The translations under genes were made by a program, and so were the position numbers. Below the pieces are notes generated by a model, which was not told the origin of the DNA, did no database searches, and saw only the letters and a list, made by a program, of their open reading frames with translations. Shown one piece after another: positions 8,681-15,387 of a stretch of 24,988 nucleotides of DNA; the first letter of the stretch is position 1; each line of letters opens with the position of its first letter. Source of the DNA: Candidatus Pelagibacterales bacterium (GTDB lineage Bacteria; Pseudomonadota; Alphaproteobacteria; TMED109); assembly GCA_002684605.1 (NCBI GenBank), contig NYVM01000035.1:14386-39373 (forward strand). The letters run 5' to 3'.

Positions 8681-9577
8681 ATGAATTTAAAAATTAAATA
8701 TAAAGATCAAGAATTTTTTGCAGTAATTTCAGATGTAGATATAAAATCTATCACTGCATCTGAATTTATACAAATAAAACAAGCTGTAGAAACTTATGGA
8801 GTCGTTGTAATAGAATCTCAGATCATAGATGATGATGATCAAATTAAGTTTTCAGAAGGCTTTGGTAAGTTAGAGATTTCAATAGGGACACAAACAAAAA
8901 GCCCTGTATATAATATAGAAAATGGAATTAGACCTGAAATTAGTAGAATTTCAAATGTGGATTTAAATAATAATAAGTTACCTGCTAATGATGAAAAAGT
9001 TATATTTGATAGAGGAAATAATGTTTTTCATACTGATTCATCTTTTAAAGTTATTCCTTCTAAGATATCTATACTTAGCGCTAGAGAAGTCCCAGAAGAG
9101 GGTGGAGGAACACATTTTGTTGACGCGCGTCATGCTCTAGAAACCTGGGATGATAGGCCTAGAAAATATTCAATACAAGATTTAAGAGAGTGTATATGTG
9201 AACACTCAATTGTATACTCTAGAATGATAAATACTGGAGATATTTTTGATGATAAATTTAAACAAGATATGCCATTTGTTAAACAAAAATTAATTAGAAT
9301 ACATCCTTATACTAAAAAACCTGCTTTTTATGCAGGTAGTCATTGCAGTAATATATTAGGATGGGATTTAAAAGAGGCTAGATCATTAATTAAAGAGATC
9401 AATGAATGGATTGTTGAAAGTGGCAGTATGGCTAAGCATAAATGGAAAACGGGTGAATTAGTTTTATGGGATAATAGAAGAGTTCTTCATCGAGGAACGG
9501 GTTATGATGAAGCAAATTATAGAAGAATAATGCATAGAACTACAGTTGCAGGAGATATGCCTAGTTATAAAGAATAA
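8681..9577 (+). CDS. TauD/TfdA-family Fe(II)/2-oxoglutarate-dependent dioxygenase
   Basis: These cytoplasmic enzymes couple oxidative decarboxylation of 2-oxoglutarate to hydroxylation of a small acid, often releasing sulfite from sulfonates or cleaving aryloxy ethers. The 298-residue product has the iron triad His117 and Asp119 (VFHTDSSF) and His270 (NRRVLHRGTGYD), and the 2-oxoglutarate-binding arginine in NYRRIMHRTTV (Arg281/282/286). The segment GGTHFVDARHALETW resembles TfdA-like members more than classical taurine dioxygenase, but the substrate cannot be called. ATG 8681 has only a weak ribosome site. A small winged-helix-like gene follows on the same strand 34 bp after the stop. Confidence 0.9.
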   Translation: MNLKIKYKDQEFFAVISDVDIKSITASEFIQIKQAVETYGVVVIESQIIDDDDQIKFSEGFGKLEISIGTQTKSPVYNIENGIRPEISRISNVDLNNNKLPANDEKVIFDRGNNVFHTDSSFKVIPSKISILSAREVPEEGGGTHFVDARHALETWDDRPRKYSIQDLRECICEHSIVYSRMINTGDIFDDKFKQDMPFVKQKLIRIHPYTKKPAFYAGSHCSNILGWDLKEARSLIKEINEWIVESGSMAKHKWKTGELVLWDNRRVLHRGTGYDEANYRRIMHRTTVAGDMPSYKE

Positions 9578-9611
9578 CTTATAGTCTATTTTGTTTACTT
9601 GGGGGGGTAGC

Positions 9612-10085
9612 ATGAGAGTTATGGATGACAGTAATCTACAGTCAGACATGTTTGATGAAAAGGTTGTAAAGGATATAGCATTAAGAAGAATATTACAATT
9701 TAGGTTATATTTTTGGACCAATATTTGTAAAAATCCAGTATCTCATGGGAACTATTATTGGAATACATCTCCTGAGCATCGGTTAATTGCAATGTTAGCA
9801 ATTTCAGCTTTATTAGAACAGATGCCTTTATATTTAATTACAGATAACAATAATAAAAATTTCTTTACTGTGGGTATGGTCAGGCTATTAACACATATTT
9901 CTGAAAGAAAAATTCAAAGAATTATTAAAAATGGTATAATTAGAGAAGATTTAATACTTATAAATAATAAATATTCTCAATATCAAGCTACTAAACAGCT
10001 TTTAGGGCTTTACAAAGATTTTGAAAAAAGTTGGATCACAGCTCAGGCTTTAGAAATAAAGTCATTAAATAATAATGCTACCTAA
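9612..10085 (+). CDS. Small winged-helix-like protein, possible transcription regulator
   Basis: I do not recognise a named family. The 157-residue product is soluble and mainly helical. The middle section (LIAMLAISALLEQMPLYLIT, then SERKIQRIIKNGII) and the following beta-hairpin-like YSQYQATKQLLGLY fit a MarR-like winged helix, with SERKIQRIIKNG as a candidate recognition helix; this is inference from pattern. ATG 9612 is preferred over an in-frame TTG at 9591 because a G-rich ribosome-site-like run (seven G, 9601-9607) lies four bases before it. Placement just after the dioxygenase suggests it could regulate that gene or read the same signal. Confidence 0.6.
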   Translation: MRVMDDSNLQSDMFDEKVVKDIALRRILQFRLYFWTNICKNPVSHGNYYWNTSPEHRLIAMLAISALLEQMPLYLITDNNNKNFFTVGMVRLLTHISERKIQRIIKNGIIREDLILINNKYSQYQATKQLLGLYKDFEKSWITAQALEIKSLNNNAT

Positions 10086-10106
10086 GCTCTATTTAGAACG
10101 ACAAAA

Positions 10107-10135
10107 TTGACGTCATATATGGCGACAACTAATAC
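10107..10135 (+). promoter_or_regulatory. Strong sigma-70 type promoter with long leader
   Basis: TTGACG (10107-10112), exactly 17 bp, then TAATAC (10130-10135) is the best consensus promoter I see in the window. The -35 overlaps an 8-bp palindrome TGACGTCA (10108-10115), a possible operator. Transcription would start near 10142, giving a leader of about 125 nt before the ABM-family gene. The leader holds a 15-bp perfect hairpin. Confidence 0.6.
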
Positions 10136-10190
10136 CTTTCTTAATTTTAACGAAAGTGTAATTTATATTGACTCTCAATCCCTTAAGAGA

Positions 10191-10226
10191 TGTAGTCTCT
10201 TATAATTAACTTTATAAGAGACTACA
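10191..10226 (+). repeat. 15-bp perfect inverted repeat (leader hairpin or small-RNA 3' stem)
   Basis: TGTAGTCTCTTATAA (10191-10205), a 6-nt loop, and the exact reverse complement (10212-10226) form a long perfect hairpin. An alternative stem AAGAGA (10185-10190) with TCTCTT (10196-10201) would compete with it. No T-tract follows on either strand, so it is not a classical intrinsic terminator. It lies 50-85 nt after the predicted start of the 10107-10135 promoter and 40 nt before the next gene. A leader switch, a small RNA of roughly 85 nt, or a DNA operator are all possible. Confidence 0.7.
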
Positions 10227-10266
10227 AATTAAAACCTAATAATGTTAAATATAATTTTGGTGATAT

Positions 10267-10572
10267 ATGATATTAGTAATTTTTGAATTTATTGTTTTGG
10301 AAAACAAAGAAAAAGATTATTTTAAAGAAGTAGAAAAGCTTCAATTAGAATTAAAGCAAACAAAGGGTTTTATTTCAGTCGATAGGTTTATACATAATTT
10401 TAAAAAGAATAATTACGTATCTATATCTACTTGGAAAAATGAAGATGCGGTTAAAGAATGGAAAAAAAACTCGAAGCATATTATATCTCAAAATAAAGGT
10501 AAAAAAGAGATTTTTAAGTCTTTTAGAATAAGAGTAACCGATGTTATTAGAGATTATAGCAATAAAGATTAA
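10267..10572 (+). CDS. ABM-family (antibiotic biosynthesis monooxygenase-like) protein
   Basis: The 101-residue product has the ferredoxin-like fold pattern of the ABM superfamily: an opening strand (MILVIFEF), the helix KDYFKEVEKLQLELKQ, the conserved GFISVDRF strand, SISTWKNEDAVKEWKKNSKH, and a closing strand KSFRIRVTDVIRDY. Family members are small cytoplasmic dimers. Some are cofactor-free oxygenases, others act on haem or have unknown roles; GFxSVDRF with the WKNEDAVKEWK helix is typical of the broad, mostly uncharacterised proteobacterial branch, so no reaction is assigned. It stands behind its own promoter and converges on the gene at 10580-11203 with an 7-bp gap. Confidence 0.8.
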   Translation: MILVIFEFIVLENKEKDYFKEVEKLQLELKQTKGFISVDRFIHNFKKNNYVSISTWKNEDAVKEWKKNSKHIISQNKGKKEIFKSFRIRVTDVIRDYSNKD

Positions 10573-10579
10573 ATGTTAT

Positions 10580-11203
10580 TTACTCAATTATACTTGCTGT
10601 ATACTCCATCTTAAATCCAATATTTTTTACATATTCTTTTACTATTTTGCCACTATTTATCTCGATCCATCGAATATGTTTTTTCCAGCTTTTATCTTTT
10701 TCTGAATTCCATAATGGGTTTATCATTTCTATTTTTAATGTAGTATATTTTGTATTATTTATTTTTATTTTATCTTTTTTTACCTTAAATTCTGCTTTAC
10801 TTTCCCCTATAAGTAATCCCCCTGCAGCTGTAAAAGTCCATGTTTGATTCCATTTATCTCCTTTTTTTAGAGGGAATTTTAATCCTCCGCTAAACGGAAT
10901 AGCTCTTGCTATTTCATTTCCATCTTTATAGGATGTAATCCAATTACCTGTTAATCTATCAAATATTCTCTTATCAGCGCTTGGGCTATTCTTAACATCC
11001 CAAATCTCTTCGTCTTCAATAATATTTATTAAATTAGATTCTGTTATGTATGAAGACTCATTAGGAAGTATCCTATCTATTTTGTACTTAACTTGATCAC
11101 CAACATTATATAAATACCTGCCAATTATCTCGTTTGCACTAATATTTTGTATCATAAATATAAAAATAAAAGCACTATAAATAAGTAAATTTTTCTTAAT
11201 CAT
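10580..11203 (-). CDS. Secreted protein of unknown function
   Basis: I do not recognise this family. The 207-residue product has a clear signal peptide (MIKKNLLIYSAFIFIFMIQN followed by ISANE), and then a mostly beta-strand body rich in Trp and Lys. Visible segments include YNVGDQVKYKIDR, FDRLTGNWITSYKDGNE, KKGDKWNQTWTFTAAGG and HIRWIEINSGKIVKEYVK. Alternating strands and the 'KxGDKW' step recall DUF3108-like or lipoprotein-carrier-like periplasmic beta proteins, but that resemblance is weak. Its ATG overlaps the end of the cupin gene by 8 nt, so the two are translationally coupled and probably share a process. Confidence 0.75.
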   Translation of the reverse strand: MIKKNLLIYSAFIFIFMIQNISANEIIGRYLYNVGDQVKYKIDRILPNESSYITESNLINIIEDEEIWDVKNSPSADKRIFDRLTGNWITSYKDGNEIARAIPFSGGLKFPLKKGDKWNQTWTFTAAGGLLIGESKAEFKVKKDKIKINNTKYTTLKIEMINPLWNSEKDKSWKKHIRWIEINSGKIVKEYVKNIGFKMEYTASIIE

Positions 11204-11600
11204 TATCTAGGATTATTGTTTGATTTTTTGCAGGAGAATGAATTTCTAAAAGCTCTAAATCATCAGAACATGAAAGTTCATTATGCTTAATTTCTGCTGG
11301 TTGCATAACGCAATCACCTTTTCTAAATGTAAATTCACCTTCTCCTTCATATATAAATTTTACCCAGCCTTTTAAAATATATACCATTTGAAAGTTCAAT
11401 AGGTGCTTATGAAAACCTGAAGTATGCATATCTTGGTCTCCTTTGCAGCTAGCTTTAACTTTTATTATATGTGCATGATAATCTCCATTACTAGCATCAC
11501 TAATACCTAAGTCTCTATATTCAAAAAAGTCTCTTAATCCATCTTTAAATTTTGCATTTTTTGCAAAGTTAACATTAAATTTTTGTTCTTTATTATGCAA
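11196..11600 (-). CDS. Single-domain cupin protein
   Basis: The 134-residue product is a small beta-barrel cupin with cupin motif 1 around residues 59-80 (HTSGFHKHLLNFQMVYILKGW), giving probable metal ligands His64, His66 and perhaps Gln71, and motif 2 with FRKGDCVMQPAEIKHN ending in ligand His106. It may be a metal-dependent oxygenase or isomerase, or a ligand-binding protein; nothing decides which. The start is TTG 11600: it follows a very good ribosome site (AGGGAGGA, 5 nt spacing), and no ATG lies near the N-terminus. It is the first gene of a two-gene unit with the secreted protein and diverges from the DMT transporter. Confidence 0.8.
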   Translation of the reverse strand: MHNKEQKFNVNFAKNAKFKDGLRDFFEYRDLGISDASNGDYHAHIIKVKASCKGDQDMHTSGFHKHLLNFQMVYILKGWVKFIYEGEGEFTFRKGDCVMQPAEIKHNELSCSDDLELLEIHSPAKNQTIILDND

Positions 11601-11720
11601 ATATTTCCTCCCTAAAATAATTTATTTTTTACTTATGTAATAAATATAATGATATAATGATTGAAGTGTAAATTTAATAATTATAAAATTAAAAGTTTAA
11701 AGTTTTAGAAAGTTAATTAA

Positions 11721-12620
11721 ATGATTGAAATATGGATACCAATAACAATTATTGCTGCCTTTTCTCAAAACTTAAGATCAACTTTTCAAAAAAAATTGCA
11801 AAAACAATTATCAAATGTAGGGGCAACTTACGTAAGGTTTTCCTATGGGTTACCTTTTGTAATAATATATTTTTTAGTATTAAATAATTTATCTCAAAAT
11901 AATATTATTATAAGTAATATAAATTTTAGCTTTTTATTATATTGTTTAGTTGGTGGTTTATGCCAAATTTTTGCAACGTTCTTATTGCTTAAAATTTTCA
12001 CTACAAGTAATTTTGCATTAGGTACAACCTATTCCAAAACAGAGCCAATTCAGGCTGCATTTTTCGGGTTTATATTACTTAATGAACCTATTTCATTAAT
12101 GGGTTTAATAGGGATCTTACTTGGTTTAGCAGGAGTGGTTGTTACATCTTATAGTAAGTTTAAAAATATATCTTCTGCTTTCAACTATTCCGTATTAGTA
12201 GGTTTATGTTCTGGAGCTCTTTTTGGTTTGTCTGCTGTACTTTTTAGAGCGGCTTCTCATGATTTATATGTTCCAAATTATATATTATCCTCTGCTTTTA
12301 CACTACTGGTAGTAATTTTTATACAGACAATAGTTTTAACTTTTTATATTTATTATATAGATATTAAGCAATTTTACTTAATTTTGTGTAATTGGAAGTA
12401 TGGCGTAATTGTTGGTTTTTTTGGTGCCCTTGCATCATTATGTTGGTTTTATGCTATGAGTATTCAGAATGTTGCTTATGTAAGAGCTTTGGGACAAATT
12501 GAATTAGTTTTTACATTATTAGTTTCAATTTTTTATTTTAAAGAAAAAATAAGCATAAATGAAATTATTGGTATTGGCATTACTATGACTGGTATTTTAA
12601 TTATTCTGATGTATGTCTAA
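11721..12620 (+). CDS. EamA/DMT-family membrane transporter
   Basis: The 299-residue product is very hydrophobic, with about ten membrane helices in two EamA repeats of five, the usual drug/metabolite transporter layout. Signs are the first repeat ending LLNEPISLMGLIGILLGLAG, followed by the second repeat beginning SVLVGLCSGALFGLSAVLFR and ending EKISINEIIGIGITMTGILI; the charged 'NEP' or 'KEK' before the last helix pair is typical. Family members export amino acids, nucleobases and other metabolites from the inner membrane; substrate is unknown. It starts at ATG 11721 with a weak ribosome site and converges with larA, ending 5 bp before the larA stop. Confidence 0.88.
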   Translation: MIEIWIPITIIAAFSQNLRSTFQKKLQKQLSNVGATYVRFSYGLPFVIIYFLVLNNLSQNNIIISNINFSFLLYCLVGGLCQIFATFLLLKIFTTSNFALGTTYSKTEPIQAAFFGFILLNEPISLMGLIGILLGLAGVVVTSYSKFKNISSAFNYSVLVGLCSGALFGLSAVLFRAASHDLYVPNYILSSAFTLLVVIFIQTIVLTFYIYYIDIKQFYLILCNWKYGVIVGFFGALASLCWFYAMSIQNVAYVRALGQIELVFTLLVSIFYFKEKISINEIIGIGITMTGILIILMYV

Positions 12621-12625
12621 ATAGA

Positions 12626-13912
12626 TTAAACTACTGGAATTACATATGGACCTTCAGGTATAATAGCTACATTATAATTATTATGTTTCTCGATGCTTTC
12701 ATTTACAGTTTTTATTAAATTGTTAGTAATATTTACACCAGTTAATTTTTTATCAGCATTACTAAGTCCTTCAGAATATAAATATATATTACCTTTTTTT
12801 AAAGATTTGACTTCCATTTCTGTTTGCCATTCATCAATATCTGCATGTTTTTTATTTAATATTTGCTCTAAAAATTTATCTAGTCCAACCTTTAGAAGGT
12901 TTTTTTGAGACGTTATAAATTCATCAGACCCAAGACCTTCAGAGCACTCTGCAACTATAATTAAATCTCCTCCTTCTTTAAGAATGCTTAAAGGAGTTAC
13001 CATACCTTTTATTGTTTGATAAAAATTGCTATCTAAAGGTGCTCCAGCAGCAGTAGTAATAATAGTAGAAAACTCTTTACCACATTTAACTTTTGCATAG
13101 GATGATATGTACTTGACAGCTTTGAGATGGCTAGAAATAATTTCCCCAAAATTTATATAGGATAACTTTCTATTTTCATCAATTACACAATTAACTGCAT
13201 ATACATTACCTATCATTTTAACTATTTCTAATTGATCTTCATGGAGTGGATTAGAAGTTAAATTACAGCTAGTAGAGTATTTATTTTCCATATATCTGGC
13301 ACTATGAAATGTTGTTATAGTTTCTGCATGAGCTATTCCTGGAGCCAAAACTTTCCTTCCTCCTGAATAGCCTGCCATAAAGTGTGGTTCTACCAATCCT
13401 GTAGCAATTTTAATATCTGAATCTAAAAATCGTTTATCAAGCTTAATTACATTTCCTTTACTAGTAACACCAATTTTTTTATGGTTATTATCATCTCTTG
13501 CATAATGATTAACGATTTTAATATTATTGAGTACCCATTTTGATTTAATTATTTCTTTAATTTCTTTTTCTGGTGCTGGCCTATGTAAGCCAGTTGCAAT
13601 AATTATTAATATATTTTCTAATTTTATGCCTGCTTTATGCATCTCTTTAATCATATGTTCTATAAATAAATGATTTGGAACTGGCCTAGTTATATCACAA
13701 ACTAGAATACATGCTGTTTTTGCATTTTTACATAGCCCTTGTAAGTTTTCTGCATTAATAGGTGTGTTAAATATTTCTTTAATTTTTTCTGGAATATTAT
13801 TAATTATAGGCATGATAGGTTTTCTTATTATATCTGACTTCCAATTATCTTCAATATTTAATAATAAACCATTTTTGCCATATAAAAGCTTTATGCTATT
13901 ATTTGATAGCAT
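12626..13912 (-). CDS. larA: LarA-family nickel-dependent 2-hydroxyacid racemase/epimerase
   Basis: LarA racemises D/L-lactate with a nickel-pincer nucleotide bound covalently to a lysine; homologues act on other 2-hydroxy acids. The 428-residue product has the family's VCDITRPVP loop (71-79), ATGLHRPAP with catalytic His110, and VEPHFMAGYSGGRKVLAPG with His177 and the cofactor-bearing Lys187. TTFHSARYM supplies the fourth site residue, His203. All key residues correspond to His108, His174, Lys184 and His200 of the Lactobacillus enzyme as I recall it. It is the last gene of the operon and overlaps larB by 14 nt. Being the only LarA next to the cofactor genes, it is probably their client. Its substrate is not proven to be lactate. 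Confidence 0.92.
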   Translation of the reverse strand: MLSNNSIKLLYGKNGLLLNIEDNWKSDIIRKPIMPIINNIPEKIKEIFNTPINAENLQGLCKNAKTACILVCDITRPVPNHLFIEHMIKEMHKAGIKLENILIIIATGLHRPAPEKEIKEIIKSKWVLNNIKIVNHYARDDNNHKKIGVTSKGNVIKLDKRFLDSDIKIATGLVEPHFMAGYSGGRKVLAPGIAHAETITTFHSARYMENKYSTSCNLTSNPLHEDQLEIVKMIGNVYAVNCVIDENRKLSYINFGEIISSHLKAVKYISSYAKVKCGKEFSTIITTAAGAPLDSNFYQTIKGMVTPLSILKEGGDLIIVAECSEGLGSDEFITSQKNLLKVGLDKFLEQILNKKHADIDEWQTEMEVKSLKKGNIYLYSEGLSNADKKLTGVNITNNLIKTVNESIEKHNNYNVAIIPEGPYVIPVV

Positions 13913-14555
13913 TTAAAATCCTTATTGCAGCTGAAGCTGCTCCATAGCCATTATCAATATTTACTACAGATATCCCTGGTGAACAACTAGCTAGCATCGC
14001 ATTTAGTGCTGTATGACCCTTATTAGAAACTCCATAGCCTGTAGAAGTAGGTAAAGCAATAATGGGTAATGAAACAAGCCCACCTAGTACACTAACTAAA
14101 GCACCATCCATGCCTGCTGCTATAATTAATATTTTATATTTTATAATCTGGTCTAAATGTTTTTGAATTCGCCAAAGCCCTGCTACCCCTAAGTCTGGAA
14201 ATATATCAGACTTAAACCCTGATACATATAAAGTTTGCTGAGCTTCTAAAACACTTGGCATATCAGATGTTCCAGCACATACTATAGCTACATCAGCTTT
14301 ACTCTTATCTATTGCAGGTTTTCTTCCGTATATTGCAGTTTGAGAAACTTTATCATAGGCTAGTTTCTTCTTGATATTTATATTAAGTTTTTTATATTTA
14401 TCCTCTTTTAACCTTGTAAAAAATGTTGTGTTATTGATATTTAAGTCATTACAAATATTTTTTATCTGACTTATAGTTTTATCCTGGCAGAAAATAGTTT
14501 CAGATATACCTATTCTGTTTTCTCTATTATAATCAATTAAGTGTTCAGATAACAT
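13899..14555 (-). CDS. larB: LarB, nicotinic acid adenine dinucleotide carboxylase/hydrolase
   Basis: LarB carboxylates the pyridinium ring of NaAD at C5 and hydrolyses the phosphoanhydride, giving the dicarboxylated mononucleotide that starts nickel-pincer synthesis. The 218-residue product has the family opening (NRENRIGISETIFCQDKT) and a PurE-like domain from about residue 85. Conserved pieces are VAIVCAGTSDMP, GVAGLWRI, AAGMDGALVSVLGGLVSLPI, PTSTGYGVSNKG and IDNGYGAASAA. The Cys in VCAGTSD is the residue thought to form an adduct with the substrate ring. It lies one base after larE's stop on the coding strand, so the cassette is compact; its ribosome site is weak and coupling is likely. 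Confidence 0.93.
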   Translation of the reverse strand: MLSEHLIDYNRENRIGISETIFCQDKTISQIKNICNDLNINNTTFFTRLKEDKYKKLNINIKKKLAYDKVSQTAIYGRKPAIDKSKADVAIVCAGTSDMPSVLEAQQTLYVSGFKSDIFPDLGVAGLWRIQKHLDQIIKYKILIIAAGMDGALVSVLGGLVSLPIIALPTSTGYGVSNKGHTALNAMLASCSPGISVVNIDNGYGAASAAIRILNAIK

Positions 14556-14556
14556 A

Positions 14557-15387
14557 TTACGAGTTTTCTTTATTTAAAATAAAAGCACTACCTTTTTTAT
14601 ATTCATTAAATTCTATACTAGTCTCTTTGATAGAAAAAATACCTGACGCTTTAGCAGTAATTAATTTTTTAATATCTATATTAATATTTTCTAATTTTGG
14701 CTGATTAAACTGAATTGATAGGTTGTTTAACATCCATCTGCATCTAATATCTGCTCCAGGTATTATTTTTTTTATTAATCTTTCCATTTTATCTATCTTA
14801 TTTAATAAATTACTAGTAACCGGAATACCCGTTTGAACCCTACTTGCTAAACATGGTGAAGAAGGTAGCTCTGATAATTCTCCTAATTCTAATTCAGAAG
14901 CTAGCTGTCTAATTGCTTTTTTATCTATTTTCGCTAAAATAAATGGGTGCATTACATTAGCTTCTTTAGCTGCATCTAATCCAGGCCTATAATCACTTAA
15001 ATCGTCTAAATTAGCTCCAGAAAAAATTATTCCTTGTGTATAATTTTTTATAGTTGAATATAAATTTTCTTTACAAAAAAAGCACCTATTTATAGGGTTT
15101 GCTTTATATCTAGGGTCATTTATTTCATTGGTATTTATTATGTTTAAATTCCAATTATATTCTTTAGCTAAAGTTTTTACTCTATTTGTAGCTTCTCTTG
15201 GAACTGCAGGTCCTATAGCATGAGCAATATTAATATTTTTTGTAATATATAATTTACTTATAAATACAGCTAAACTTAAGCTATCTATACCTCCACTTAC
15301 CGCAACAGTAGGCAAACTATTTTTATCATCTAATATATTTTTTATTACTTTTTCTAAACTTTGCTGCCGCATATTAATTTTTCTCAA
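14557..15387 (-). CDS. larE: LarE, ATP-dependent sulfur insertase for the nickel-pincer cofactor
   Basis: LarE adenylates the LarB product and inserts two sulfurs to make the dithio-dicarboxylated nucleotide. The 276-residue product has the PP-loop AVSGGIDSLSL (29-39) of N-type ATP pyrophosphatases and the SSPCLASR motif with Cys179, the counterpart of the sacrificial cysteine of Lactobacillus LarE. It also has NRCFFCK, a CxxC at 102-105. Three cysteines of this kind are expected in LarE forms that hold a [4Fe-4S] cluster and work catalytically instead of giving up their own sulfur; this assignment is inference. ATG 15387 overlaps larC by 14 nt; an alternative ATG at 15372 lies just after the larC stop. 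Confidence 0.92.
   Translation of the reverse strand: MRKINMRQQSLEKVIKNILDDKNSLPTVAVSGGIDSLSLAVFISKLYITKNINIAHAIGPAVPREATNRVKTLAKEYNWNLNIINTNEINDPRYKANPINRCFFCKENLYSTIKNYTQGIIFSGANLDDLSDYRPGLDAAKEANVMHPFILAKIDKKAIRQLASELELGELSELPSSPCLASRVQTGIPVTSNLLNKIDKMERLIKKIIPGADIRCRWMLNNLSIQFNQPKLENINIDIKKLITAKASGIFSIKETSIEFNEYKKGSAFILNKENS

Noticed and set aside
10168..10206. Second promoter TTGACT with TATAAT in the leader
   Set aside because: The spacing between the two hexamers is 27 bp, too long for sigma-70; the TATAAT is part of the 15-bp hairpin.
10191..10226. Intrinsic terminator
   Set aside because: Stem is strong but A/T-rich, and no run of T follows it on either strand.
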